A stretch of DNA of 64,000 nt from Siphonodentalium dalli (GCA_032622095.1 CP136067.1:193524052-193588051), one strand, 5' to 3'. Shown: positions 10,538 to 22,215, counted from the stretch's first letter. Numbers and translations: made by a program. The notes: generated by a model from the letters alone, not told the origin.

Positions 10538-10823
10538 TATAACTGATTCAGACCTGAATATATTCTCCCATTCAGTTTTAAAAGGATACCTCTCTTTCAG
10601 AGACAACTCTACCGACGTCCAGTCATTCATGGACCACTATAGACCAATGCTCGGATAAGTTCAACAAACATCCTGTTGAACTCATTAGCTCAACCAAAGT
10701 TTGGAAGTGAATTGAATAAGTCCGTAAGTGAATATGCAGTTATCAAAGTTTTTTTTTCAAACGTTATATAACTGAAATAAACACCTAAAATGGTAAGTTC
10801 CCCCTGACATTTCAAGGATATCT

Positions 10824-11182
10824 TAAAGTGATGTGAAGCTCTCCGGAAATTAGGAAAAATCTTGCTCAAAGTAGTTATTTTTTTACGAATATTAATTCAA
10901 ATTGACGATACACCCCGTGATTCTTATATATTAATTAAATGCAATGATTCTTGATGACGAAATCATTTGTGTTAGATTATCGCCGATAGCTGCGTCCCGA
11001 ATCGAGATGTAAATATTTACAATTGGGCGTAGTTCAGATGATGTTTTCTATGGAGTGGTGTGGTCGATTTCTTTGAAATTTTCGGCGATGTTAGTAGAAT
11101 ACTACATTCCACATGTTGGCATAACACCTGAGTACTAACTTATCAATTTCACACACCGAGCAAGTCCATAATATGTCTTTAA
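10824..11182 (+). mobile_element. TTAA MITE family 3 (TTAAAGTGATGTGAA), copy 1
   Basis: It starts TTAAAGTGATGTGAAGC and ends ATAATATGTCTTTAA. The whole 360-bp body aligns with the copy at 33531-33895, for example TGCGTCCCGAATC, GATGTAAATATTTACAATTG and GATGTTAGTAGAAT. The TIR is short (TTAAAG), and family membership rests mainly on the two co-terminal copies. Confidence 0.65.
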
Positions 11183-12320
11183 TATATGTGATATATTATG
11201 ATTTATTATCCGTTATTTTGACAGTGTTAATTCGCGTGAATGTCTTATTTGTGTTTACAAAATACCAGACATTGTCTATACGATATATTTTTCAAATTCA
11301 AATTTCTGTCTGTATAGCTCATGTGCTCCATCGTCTCAAGTCAACATTTCTACATTTATGTATATGCATGTCGCTATGGCAGTATTCATGTGTGAATGAT
11401 GCGAGTGTATCAAATAAATAGATAGTCTGTATTTAGTAACGGGCACATCCACTCTGGCTTGGTCTTTATATTTTTATTGAATGTTTTTTGCTATTTGTGT
11501 TATTATGTCCAATGATCCCATATCAACAACGTTGCGATATTCACAGTGAACACCCTTGAAATAGGAATGTCATGTTTTTGGGTTAGTGCTGTCGAATAGG
11601 GAAGAGTCTCATTTGCACTTAATGGTTTCAAAACAAAAGTGTTGAGTGTATGTACCTTCAATGAATACATTAATATTACATATACTATTATATAATTATG
11701 TACCTGTTAAATGTGCTTTTGTCATGTATTTGTATTTAAATTTGTATATCTCACATGCCATGCATGTTTATTGGTTTATTGAGATTAAAGAATTCAGTTG
11801 AATTGTTCAGATGTCCAGTCTTCTCACACCCACTGTGTCGGTGTCCCTGCATCATTCAGGCTGTCAGGTTGTACCAATTAAAACACGAACACCTACGAGG
11901 AACACCTCAATCCAATGCGTAACACAATCTGAAGTGAATAACCAGACGAAATGTCAAGTGGTGATTGATATTGTGAAGTGGACGGTAAGGTTCATAGTGG
12001 GCGGTGGCCGACGTTACTTATCGTGACACATCGAGGGGTACACACCCCGCGCATCACTCAATTCTTGTCGCTTATTTCGCAGATTAATTTTTTCCTCACG
12101 TGCCCGCCACGCGCAGTTTTGTTCACACCGGCGGTAAATAAAATTAATTGTCACCACCAAGTTATTGAAATCTGTCAAAAGATTAAGATCTCAATCAAAA
12201 AGGCTTCCATTTATAATGTGGACAACAAATCAACGGGGTGTGTTGTGTGAAACTTGGACGACGTTTTTTTCTGCACTTACGGAATTATTTATATATCGAA
12301 AACTGAATCGGGGTTGACTC
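11183..12320. other. Unassigned sequence
   Basis: There is no supported gene. Short frames near 11811-12250 have no recognisable motif. I see no partner for this stretch in the window. Confidence 0.4.
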
Positions 12321-12354
12321 ATTAAATGAATATTTAACTTATATACGATTGTTT

Positions 12355-12778
12355 TTAAAGGTACTCGACCCGACCAGACGCTCCTAAATTACTGTTTCTT
12401 TGGCTTCGGGTGTCAAAAATATTTAATCGAGTCGAGGAAACCACCCATCAAAGCTCAGAGTGATCAGATATCGATTTCTGAAGTTGGTTATTTCTCGAGA
12501 TGTGTAATATATGTGGCCCAGAAACACGTGGTCAAACGGAGGGTCTCGGACAAAATTGCGGATGAAGATGGATAACTCTAAAATATAGTGGTAATACGGT
12601 CAAATTCCGTGATACTTTAGTGATAATACGGCCATATTTTGTTGAACAAAATGTTGATAAATAACAAGTTTTGGGAAATTTGATATCATAGCATTATTTT
12701 GTTGCAACAAATCGATTCTGATAACTAAAGCTCATTTTGATGGTATGGGGACCGTCTGATCGGATTGAGTACCTTTAA
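12355..12778 (+). mobile_element. TTAA MITE family 1, copy flanked by a 35-bp duplication
   Basis: It starts TTAAAGGTACTCGACCCGA and ends CGGATTGAGTACCTTTAA. The interior has TTTCTTTGGCTTCGGG, GAGTCGAGGAAACCACCCAT, AAAGCTCAGAGTGATCAG and GATGGATAACTCTAAAA. The sequence before it (12324-12358) and after it (12776-12809) is a near repeat: AAATGAATATT...TACGATTGTTTTTAA. Confidence 0.65.
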
Positions 12779-12929
12779 ATGAATATTGCGCGCTTACGAT
12801 TGTTTTTAAGGTGATAAACCAATTAATATAGTCAATCATAGCTGAAACAATATAATTATAGTCAAAACCTACACAACAATATACCATAAACCATTTCCGG
12901 AATTAAAATGTCTGAAATGCTCCAAAATG

Positions 12930-13376
12930 TTAAAGATGCATAATCGTAATTAACGCTCGCAAATTACTATTTCCTTGGCTCCTTGACCCACCCATCAAAG
13001 CTCAGAGTGATCAGATATTGATGTTTGAAAATCTATTATTTTTCACCACCGATAATTTTAAGTGGCCAAGTAAACAGTCGACGAGAAGACTTTATCTGAC
13101 CAAATTGCGGATGAAGATGGATAACTCTAAAATAAAGTGGTAATACCCTAAATTTCGTGATACGAAAGTGATAATAAGGCCATATTTCGTTGAACAACAT
13201 GTTGACAAATAATAGGTTTTAGGTAATTTTATACTGTATAGACTGTGGTTAGCATTATTTTTGGGCAATTAATCGATTCTGAAAACTGAAGCGGCATTTC
13301 AAAAATTGTTGTTATTGTTGTTGTTGGAAACTGACTGTTGATATGGGGACCATCGAATCGGATTGAGTACCTTTAA
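12930..13376 (+). mobile_element. TTAA MITE family 1, first member of a head-to-tail array
   Basis: It starts TTAAAGATGCATAATCGTAA and ends GGATTGAGTACCTTTAA. It is full length for the family (about 450 bp). Its final TTTAAAG is also the start of the next member. Confidence 0.7.
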
Positions 13377-13853
13377 AGATGCATAATCCAAATTAACGCT
13401 CCCAAATTACTATTTATTTGGCTTCGGGGAGGGGTAAAAATATGTTATTCGAGTCGAGGAACCCACAAATCAAAGCTCAGAGTGATCAGTTGTCGATTTT
13501 GAAAAAATTTGTTATTTCCCGAGATGTGTAATTTTTGGCGGCCTGGCAAATATTTATCAAGCCGACTGTCTCGTACCAAATTACGGATGAAGATGGATAA
13601 CTCTGAAATCAAGTGGCTTTAGGCGTTAGATATTTGACAATCCGGCCAGATTTCGTTCAACAAAATATTGATAAATAACACGTTTTTGGGCAATTTTATG
13701 CTATAGTTGACCGTGGTTAGCATTATTTTAGGGCAATTAATCAATTCTGATAAATGAAGCGGCATTTACAAAAATGTTGTGGTTGTTTTTTTGTTTTGTT
13801 TTTTTTGGAATTTGATGATATGGGGACCGTCAAATCGGATTGAGTACCTTTAA
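13373..13853 (+). mobile_element. TTAA MITE family 1, second member of the array
   Basis: It starts TTAAAGATGCATAATCCAAA within the end of the previous copy, so the two share a single TTAA. It carries a longer T/GT-rich stretch near 13775-13806 and ends GATTGAGTACCTTTAA, again shared with the next member. Confidence 0.7.
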
Positions 13854-14025
13854 AGATGCATAATCCAAATTAATGCTCCCAAATTACTATTTATTTTGGC
13901 CAATTAATCAATTCTGATAACTGAAGCGGCATTTACAAAAATGTTGTTGTTGTTGTTATTGTTATTGTTGTTGTTGTTGGAATTTGATGATATGGTGAAC
14001 ATCGAATCGGATTTAGTACCTTTAA
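13850..14025 (+). mobile_element. TTAA MITE family 1, internally deleted third member
   Basis: It starts TTAAAGATGCATAATCCAAA. After TTACTATTTATTTTGGC it jumps directly to CAATTAATCAATTCTGATA, losing about 300 bp of the body, and then ends GTACCTTTAA. It includes a (TTG)n tract at 13941-13980 that produces a poly-leucine shadow ORF. Confidence 0.65.
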
Positions 14026-14668
14026 CGTCAATTGACCACAATCGGTCCGCATGCATTCAATTTGAATTGATGATAAACGCAGATAAACTAATCCACCAAA
14101 ACAAATATTTACCGAGTATATAATTTGTATACAAATATGGCTATGTCATACATGATATAACGGCAACCATGGAAATAATATAAAGCAAGCTAATTGTCTC
14201 TCGTTGTTGACTGTTCGCAAATGTTGCGGGATATATAAAAAGCTAACTTCATAACAATAATACCTGGAAATTAGTTAATGTAAACCAAGTAACTATCTAT
14301 CTCCTCTGTGATTTCAATTTATTTTGTTGCATATATATCTCACACATGGACTAATTTCCCCATCTAAACATATGATTCTGGTTTCTTCCAGAGCACAACT
14401 CCCTGGCTAATTTCCAACAATTCTGGTTTCTTCCAGAGAACAACTGAAACCAAGATCTATATATACACATAAAACAATAAGTCCCCCCTGATATTTTCGA
14501 GGATATACTTTTATATTAGTATAAGATATGGTAGACAGAATGCGATGAAACTTTGGGAAGATAAATCCCTTATAAGTTACCAACATATGACTAATGGTAT
14601 GGTGAGTGATCGCCAATTGAATGGGATCAAATAGTCGACTTTCCAAAAATCACAAATAACTGGGTTCA
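14026..14668. other. Unassigned AT-rich sequence
   Basis: I see no gene. A local repeat of 'TTCTGGTTTCTTCCAGAG' occurs near 14375 and 14421. Confidence 0.4.
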
Positions 14669-14800
14669 TTAAGGGCCCATTTAATTTTCGAGTCACCGAT
14701 TATTATTGGTACAGTGCCTTGATATACGGTTTTAATAACAATCTATATGACATAAAATATGATAAAAAATACTATTAATTCATAACCATTTTGGAACGTC
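14669..14800 (+). mobile_element. TTAA MITE family 5, copy 1 (partial)
   Basis: It opens TTAAGGGCCCATTTAATTTT, then CGAGTCA, GATATACGGTTTTAATAACA and 'AATACTATTAATTCATAACC'. These blocks are in the same order in the copy at 57619-57770. The right end is not clear. Confidence 0.5.
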
Positions 14801-15425
14801 TGTGTCTCAGAATGTGCCCATAGAGTAATAGAAAATAGATGAAATCATAGAAACATTTCCCCCCTTTCGCTCCCATAATGCAACATAATTCAAACTGAGA
14901 TATAGAGTTATTCCGCTTCCATTGAAAATAATAGACATTGCAGTACAGTCCATATGAAACTTAAGCACAGAAAACACGTCGGTACCTCAACAAAAACAAT
15001 ATGTTCACAGTTTATTACACCGGATAAGTCGATAATGTTTTGGAGCTTCCTCTTTCAAGGGTGGAGAATTAAGTGGGTACCTTTAAGAGGTAACATGTCC
15101 ATGAATGCTGGATATTTGGTCATGTTCATATGTAAGAATTCTCGGTTAACGACAGATATACCTCTCCTATGTGGTTTGGCGTCTGGGACCAAAGGGGTCT
15201 GGTGAGCAATATATACATAAGAGTGCATGGATAATGACAATAAACGTTATGACAATGCTCAGCTACTACGCGGTGAATTCGCAGCCATAATTATGTCAAG
15301 TGTCCATTCATTATAACGAGGGCACAGTGTCTCAAACTCATCACTCCTATAAACAATACAAATATATGAAACAACCCATCAATTCTACTGTTATATAGTT
15401 GTCATTACTTGTATATACATATAGC
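14801..15425. other. Unassigned sequence
   Basis: No gene or repeat partner is seen. Short frames on both strands near 14950-15240 overlap each other and have no motif. Confidence 0.4.
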
Positions 15426-16785
15426 TATATAGAGAATACCTACGAGTTTTTGGTTGAATACCCGAATTATCTCATGAGTGGGTGCAAGGAAGTACAGAAT
15501 TTCCACGAGCGGCTGCAAGCCGCGAGTGGAAATTCTGTACTTCCTTGCACCCACGAATGAGATAATCCGGGTATTCAACCAAAACCCGTAGGTTTTCTTT
15601 TTATTATATGCGCTATAAACCGCACCAAAACTGCTAATTTTGTCCTACAGTTCACTTCAAATTGTTAGAAAGCTTCGACATTTGCATTTTGTTTACATTC
15701 CATCAATTGATTTGCTCACCACCGAATGACAAATATCGCGCATAGCCGCCATAAGAAATAGTCCCCATTGTTTTATTCTGAAATGATGCGAGAAAATTAA
15801 TGTATACATAATTTAGTGATAAGAATATATTCAAACAAATGAGTTAACATTATAACAATTAAATAACAGTTTATGAACCGTGAAAATCAATAATTAAAAC
15901 AATAGTCCGGCTGTTATTGATACGCTTTGAAACTTAATGTGATTCGCCGCTATAAACCGGAAGTAATCTCCGAAAAAGTAATACTATTGTGTTATCCATC
16001 GAGTCGGTCAGTGTTATCCATCGAGTCGGTCAGTGTTATCCATCGAGTCGGTCCAGGCGATGGATATAACGCTCTACGCCACGGCAATTTCCCACTATTT
16101 AATGGGGAAGCATATAATAAATTGTTTTATTATATGCTTCCCCATTAAATACTGGGAAATTGCCGTGGCGTAGAGCGTTATATCCATCGCCTGGACCGAC
16201 TCGATGGATAACACTGACCGACTCGATGGATAACACAATAGTATTACTTTTTCGGAGATTACTTCCGGTTTATAGCGGCGAATCACATTAAGTTTCAAAG
16301 CGTATCAATAACAGCCGGACTATTGTTTTAATTATTGATTTTCACGGTTCATAAACTATTATTTAATTGTTATAATGTTAACTCATTTGTTTTAATATAT
16401 TCTTATCACTAAATTATGTATACATTAATTTTCTCGCATCATTTCAGAATAAAACAATGGGGACTATTTCTTATGGCGGCTATGCTCGATATTAGTCATT
16501 CAGTGGTGAGCAAATCAATTGATGGAATGTAAACAAAATGCAAATGTCGAAGCTTTCTAACAATTTGAAGTGAACTGTAGGACAAAACTAGCAGTTTTGG
16601 TGCGGTTTATAGCGCATATAATAAAAAGAACACCTACGGGTTTTGGTTGAATACCCGGATTATCTCATTCGTGGGTACAAGGAAATACAGAATTTGCAGC
16701 CGCTCGTGGAAATTTTGTATTTCCTTGTACCCACCCAAGAGATAATCCGGATATTCAACCAAAACCCGTAGGTGTTCTCTATATA
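15426..16785. repeat. 1.36-kb palindrome with hairpin-forming ends
   Basis: The left arm (15426-16119) and right arm (16128-16785) are inverse copies, separated by the 8-base spacer AATTGTTT. The same 35-residue peptide is encoded on plus from 15927 and on minus from 16298, which confirms the arms. The left arm has three tandem copies of GTGTTATCCATCGAGTCGGT and the right arm only two, the main length difference. Each outer end (about 15436-15590 and 16630-16775) is itself a hairpin around TCTCAT...AATTTCCACGAG. It may be a foldback transposon or an inverted tandem insertion. No transposase. Confidence 0.8.
15436..15590. repeat. Terminal sub-hairpin of the large palindrome (left)
   Basis: The arms start CCTACGAGTTTTTGGTTGAA and end TTCAACCAAAACCCGTAGG. 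The centre is AGCGGCTGCAAGCCGCG. It shares the layout TCTCATGAGTG ... GAATTTCCACGAG ... CACGAATGAGAT with the isolated hairpin at 32537-32689. Confidence 0.75.
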
Positions 16786-17159
16786 ACATATTTCTTTGCC
16801 CTTGTCAACGTTTGATTTGTTTATAATCAGTGTTTTGTCAATGGGAACAGGATGTTATTGTAAATTGCAGCACTTCAACTGCACTTCCCCTTTGTCCTTG
16901 TATATATTTGTATTATATGCATTGAGCAAATACAATGTTTAAACTACCTCTTGCCATCGCATGCAGTTATATTCAGAGTTTATTTGGAGTGTCATAGGGT
17001 TACATTGAGCACTAAGTTGTTTTTAACATGCATATATACAACGTATTTAGGAAGAGATTGGCCATCTTTTATATGGAAACCAATTAATTTCATGTAATGT
17101 TAGAATGTTGCGTAACCTCTCTCTATGTGGTAAGACAATACACCAGCCCTTAAAGTAGT
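16786..17159. other. Unassigned sequence
   Basis: No gene or repeat is recognised. Confidence 0.4.
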
Positions 17160-17600
17160 GCTAACAATGGTTGAGAACACATTTCTCACCGTTAAGAACA
17201 CCTTTTTCTTGTGTTTAAAATACTGCAAAATTTCCTACTAAAATAAAAAATGAACTTTTCTAAATGCAAGAAAAATATTTTCTCAAATCTCTAGAAATTT
17301 GAGAATATATGTCTTATTTATGTCGAGAAAGTAAGAAAGTTCCTTTCTGAAGGTATTAGAAATCATTTCTAACTATAAGAAATGAACTTTTGTAAATATT
17401 TGAAATTGCAAGAAAAATATTTTCTTAAATTTCTAGAAATTATATTTTTCTTACTTTTGTCCAGAAAGTAAGAAAGTATATTTCTTAACGTATTAGAAGT
17501 AATTTCTAACTTTAAGAAATATATGTTCTTGATATAATAGCAAGAAAAGTATTCTAGTCTTGTGAGAAAATCTTTGTTGGCAGTAATATTGAAATGAGTT
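17160..17600. repeat. AGAAA/TTTCT interspersed block (short copy)
   Basis: The block is built from alternating AAGAAA and TTTCTT/TTTCTAGAAATT strings separated by 10-20 bases, so many short self-complementary stretches can pair. A related, longer block is at 28920-29690. Minus-strand frames here are lysine/phenylalanine-rich shadows. Confidence 0.5.
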
Positions 17601-18049
17601 TTGCACCCTCGTAACCCTCGTATCCCAAGCAAATGTTGCTCACTAAAGCATACAAGCACTCAGGGGAGTCAATGATCTCAAATCATCAGTCTGATTATTC
17701 TGATCATACGTGAAAACTTCCTGACAAACAAACTCAGGATTATTGTGATACAATGTAACATGTCTGGGGAACTTATTTTGAGGTGCGCATGTTTTGTGTT
17801 TCGTCATATATATTTTGCCCCCACCACAGCAGACAAATAATATCAATTACATTGATGGTCGTCAATCGTGCTGCATATGCATGTCGCCACATCTCTTCCT
17901 GTAATTAAGAGTTAGACAATTAAGAGTAGGCCCACAGGTCCTGACACATTTTGGCGTATTTAATGCACAAAGTACTATATATATTTATATAGTAAAAGAA
18001 TAATACTATATATAGTAATTTGGTGTTGCGTCCAAATGTTGTCCGGGAC
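17601..18049. other. Unassigned sequence
   Basis: No gene is supported. TATATAGTA-type short palindromes occur at 17973-18020. Confidence 0.35.
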
Positions 18050-18490
18050 CTGTGGGTAAGAGACGTTGAATATGTCGCAATCCGCGTAGGAAGTGGTGTC
18101 GCTTGACAGGAATTAACTTTTCGCGCCTATTGTTGTCGACTTCCGTCCAATAACAGTCATATTACGCGCGTGGTTAATTTCGGGGAGATTTTTGGTCGAG
18201 ATATTTCGGCCCGATGAGTTGTTTCCGGTCGTCTGCTTTTCACACCGTCGGTCACTTTCCGTGAGGACACCGGCGTGTTTGGCGACGGCCGTTGGTAGGC
18301 ACCCGCCCTCACAATGTTTTCTCATATAACGAGTGTCAGATAACGCTGATACGTCATCGCACGCGTGCGCGCGCATATCTGATTGGGTATCAAATGTTCG
18401 ATGTCGGCGGCCGTTTGGCATTAAGATAAGCCGATTTTTCACTTTCTGATCACCTGACCGGCGGTCGCGAGCGGACTGCCGTCTGATAAT
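18050..18490. other. CpG-richer, low-repeat segment
   Basis: CpG dinucleotides are frequent here (CACGCGTGCGCGCGC near 18360, CGGCGGCCG near 18405), in contrast with the AT-rich flanks. A 109-codon minus-strand frame spans 18113-18442 but shows no family motif. It could be a CpG-island-like regulatory region. I cannot decide from sequence alone. Confidence 0.3.
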
Positions 18491-19872
18491 TAACAGGGAT
18501 GTACGTGACTAATAAACTATCAGTTTCCTCAAATCAATTCCGAAGATCGAACATGGAGGCAGATGGACAGAGCTGAGATTTAGCTTTCTCATATTTAAAT
18601 TCACGCAGTGCTATTTTTTTTATTTGTATTCTGAAATCGCAGATTTCCTGTTCAAGCAGCGTGCATTATGCATATATCGTATACGAGTATATACAGTTAA
18701 CGCCGACAAAACATCCACCTTAATTCTGGCTTTCAATGACAGTTCTTGATCTTCTTGTGAACTTCGATACCATCTTGGTGTAAACTCTCCATAAACATGA
18801 AATACTTGTTCATTATGTGGGCGTGAACATTGATATTTAAAGGGACACAAGGCACTCCCAGCAGGTAATTGTGTAAACATAATAGTCAGTAAAACCGCCA
18901 TGCACCACCAAGAAGGACATGGACAAATATATAAACTTGGTTCTCATATTAGTTATCGATAGCTGTCCAACAACGAAACTTCGCGTGTTGAAACCATTGT
19001 TATGTAAACAATACTGTTACAGTTATTTGTCAACAAACATCGCAAATCGTGTAGTAATTTAAATTATTTTAGTCTATACATATGATTTTCAGAACACTGT
19101 TCAATGCTGAATGACCTTTTCCGGTGTCAACCGTCGAGTTTTGATTGACCTTTGGTAACTTCTTGAACCAATGTTACTGTAATGTAACATTACAATGTTT
19201 TGAAATGCGAAATATCATTATTTTAGGATTATAAAAAATGAAAATAATAACCAGTCAATGGAATTTTTCATGCCCTTGTTGATTATATGGTTGTTTACAG
19301 ACTTTCATATTATTTCTCATTAACCCATTTCGAGTGCCTTGAATCACTTTAAAATGACATAATAACCATGCATAAAATGGCTCTATATTTTCAGCATTTC
19401 ATTGGTCAAAAATATCTGGTGGTTTACAATTTAAGGCTGTTCTGTTCACTCTGTTAACCTTGTATTTTTGTATAACTATTGTGTTTTCTGTACCACGACT
19501 GATGGAGTGAGAATTAAAGATATACTTTTACTTATCGGTTTATGAACATCGGAAACGTTCATGTAAAACCTATGGCGAAATTTACCTATTCCTGCAGCGC
19601 TAATTGTGTGAGTGTAAAGGGTGTTTGATTACAGAGAAAATGTGTATGTTTGTTTCGGGTTAAATAAAAGTCGTTACATGATTCAGTTGAGGTTATGTCT
19701 CATCGTTGTTCAAGTCCAGTGCTTTGAATAAACATCTAATCAGTTTGAAACATTGACCAATTTTATTTTATTTGTTTTATCCTGTGTTTATTGTGTGTAA
19801 TATAAAAATGTTCTGCAATGAACAAGTGTATAGTGAACACCATGCACAACGAAACGCAAACGTGTATGTAAT
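18491..19872. other. Unassigned AT-rich sequence
   Basis: I see no gene. TTTAAAGGGACACAAGGC near 18836 resembles the outer end of a TTAA MITE, but no matching partner end is visible. TGTAATGTAACATTACA near 19177 is a small palindrome. Confidence 0.35.
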
Positions 19873-20590
19873 CTTCTTCATATTTCGGTCATGATATATA
19901 TACCGGTTCTTCTTCATATTTCGGTCATGATATATATACCGGTTCTTCTTCATATTTCGGTCATGATATATATACCGGTTCTTCTCCATATTTCGGTCAT
20001 GATATATATACCGGTTCTTCTCCATATTTCTGTCATGATATATATACCGGTTCTTCTTCATTGTTCGGTCATGATATATATACCGGTTCTTCTTCATATT
20101 TCGGTCATGATATATATACCGGTTCTTCTTCATATTTCGGTCATGATATATATACCGGTTCTTCTTCATATTTCGGTCATGATATATATATACCGGTTCT
20201 TCTTCATATTTCGGTCATGATATATATACCGGTTCTTCTTCATATTTCGGTCATGATATATATACCGGTTCTTCTTCATATTTCGGTCATGATATATATA
20301 CCGGTTCTTCTGCATATTTCGGTCATGATATATATACCGGTTCTTCTTCATATTTCGGTCATGATATATATACCGGTTCTTCTTCATATTTCGGTCATGA
20401 TATATATACCGGTTCTTCTTCATATTTCGGTCATGATATATATACCGGTTCTTCTTCATATTTCGGTCATGATATATATACCGGTTCTTCTTCATATTTC
20501 GGTCATGATAATTATATATACCGGTTCTTCTTCATATTTCGGTCATGATAATTATATATACCGGTTCTTCTTCATATTTCGGTCATGATA
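19873..20590. repeat. 36-bp minisatellite, main block
   Basis: About 20 tandem copies of a 36-bp unit: TTCTTCTTCATATTTCGG followed by TCATGATATATATACCGG. Variants include CTCC for CTTC, TTGTTC for TATTTC, and 2-6-bp extensions of the TA tract at 20185 and 20505-20560. Because 36 is divisible by three, open frames run along both strands with repeating peptides (MIYIPVLLHISV; MKKNRYIYHDRN). These are side effects of the repeat, not genes. Confidence 0.9.
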
Positions 20591-20990
20591 TATATACCGG
20601 TTCATGATATATATATACCGGTTCATGATATATATATACCGGTTCATGATATATATACCGGTTCATGATATATATACCGGTTCATGATATATATACCGGT
20701 TCATGATATATATATACCGGTTCATGATATATATATATACCGGTTCATGATATATATACCGGTTCATGATATATATATACCGGTTCATGATATATATATA
20801 CCGGTTCATGATATATATACCGGTTCATGATATATATATACCGGTTCATGATATATATACCGGTTCATGATATATATATACCGGTTCATGATATATATAT
20901 ACCGGTTCATGATATATATACCGGTTCATGATATATATATACCGGTTCATGATATATATATACCGGTTCATGATATATATACAGGTTCTT
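20588..20990. repeat. 20-24-bp derivative minisatellite
   Basis: Here the unit is only GGTTCATGATATATATACC with 2-bp TA length variation, i.e. the 36-mer without its CTTCTTCATATTTCGG part. It contains about 18-19 units and is bordered on both sides by the 36-bp form. Confidence 0.85.
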
Positions 20991-21168
20991 CTTCATATTT
21001 CGGTCATGATATATATACCGGTTCTTCTTCATATTTCGGTCATGATATATATACCGGTTCTTCTTCATATTTCGGTCATGATATATATACCGGTTCTTCT
21101 TCATATTTCGATCATGATATATATACCGGTTCTTCTTCATATTTCGGTCATGATATATATACCGGTTC
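20985..21168. repeat. 36-bp minisatellite, second block
   Basis: Five further 36-bp units follow the short-unit block. The first has CAGG in place of CCGG and the fourth has CGATC in place of CGGTC. The array ends at 'CCGGTTCTGACC'. Confidence 0.85.
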
Positions 21169-21297
21169 TGACCACATTGTGTGTGCAGTTACTCAGGTAT
21201 CCATTTTCTCGTTTTGTATTTCATGTAGTCCAAAATTGACTATACATTGAATGTATATGTTGTCCAATTGGCCCACCGCTGACAACGGAGGGCTTTG

Positions 21298-21742
21298 TTC
21301 AAGTCCGGAAAGGAAGAATATGACACAAGACACAACCAAACCGCGATGTCACCCCCCCCGACAGTACATATACTAATGTGTTACCTGGACATACCATTAA
21401 CCTTCCTTTTCCTAAAAAGAGACATTTAAAGAGCTTTTTTCTCGATCAGGCGAACGACCCCCGAAGCATTTCAGCCATTTTCGGGTCTGTTCGATCGAGA
21501 TCCGGGCATATCCCCCCCCCCCCTCGACACTGCCCGGAACTCGATCGAACAGACCCGAAAATTGGCCGAACTGCTTCGGGGTCGTTCTCTTGATCGAGAA
21601 AAGGCTCGTTTAATTTCTCCTTTTTTTTTGGAAAAGGAAGGTAAATGGTATGTCAAGGTGAAACATTAGTATATGTATTGTCGGGGGGAAGATCGCGGTT
21701 TGGTCGTGTCTTGTGTCATATTCTTCCTGTCCGGACTTGAAG
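21298..21742. repeat. 445-bp palindrome with C-tract centre
   Basis: The left arm starts TTCAAGTCCGGAAAGGAAGA and the right arm ends with its inverse, TCTTCCTGTCCGGACTTGAA. The arms are about 215 bp with mismatches and short indels. The centre (about 21505-21535) has a C run between GATCCGGGCATAT and CTCGACACTGCCCGG. Frames on both strands mirror each other and are not genes. Probably a foldback/MITE-type element; no single-arm copy was seen elsewhere. Confidence 0.75.
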
Positions 21743-22170
21743 CGACTTCTCCCATTACAGGCATCGCGGAAATTTCGACGGGATATCTTCACCCCGTAGA
21801 TTTTCTACTATATTTAATGTACATGTTGTATTGTGTCTAATGTTATGCTATGTAGAACCCATATTTTTTCACTCCCCTCCCTTTAACTCCCACGCTACAA
21901 TGGTAAACCCATATCTCGACCAAATATCTACAATCAAATAACAAGCAAACAAAACAATAGCCCGTTTGCTTTACCCCATGAAGGTGATACACAAAAATAC
22001 TTCTTTCACCTGATGTATCAAACATTTCTCTCCCAAGGAGAGGACTTTAAAGAAGCTATTATTAACTTGCTGTCCAATCACATGTCTTAATCGTTATGTA
22101 TCTGTATATATGTGTACTGTGTATATGTTTGATTTCGAATACGTTATTGTTTACACTAACAACGAGCAGC
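21743..22170. other. Unassigned sequence
   Basis: No gene or repeat is recognised. Confidence 0.35.
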
Positions 22171-22177
22171 TTATTCT

Positions 22178-22215
22178 TGGCCTATATATAACCAATCTGA
22201 CTGATTGTCTGACAA
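22178..22215 (+). promoter_or_regulatory. Candidate TATA promoter
   Basis: CCTATATATAACC lies just upstream of a low-repeat, CpG-bearing stretch with open reading frames. A start about 30 bases downstream would fall near 22212. In so AT-rich a region a TATA match is weak evidence by itself. Confidence 0.2.

Noticed and set aside
13941-13985. Poly-leucine ORF start
   Set aside because: It is the (TTG)n tract inside a family-1 MITE.
15927-16298. Two ORFs with the same N-terminal peptide on opposite strands
   Set aside because: They are mirror images from the arms of the large palindrome, not duplicated genes.
18113-18442. 109-codon minus-strand ORF in a CpG-rich stretch
   Set aside because: Cys/His/Arg-rich residues are scattered without a zinc-finger spacing; no family recognised.
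19777-21250. Long open frames encoding repetitive peptides on both strands
   Set aside because: They arise because the minisatellite unit (36 bp) is a multiple of three; frames are open in several phases at once and have no unique sequence.
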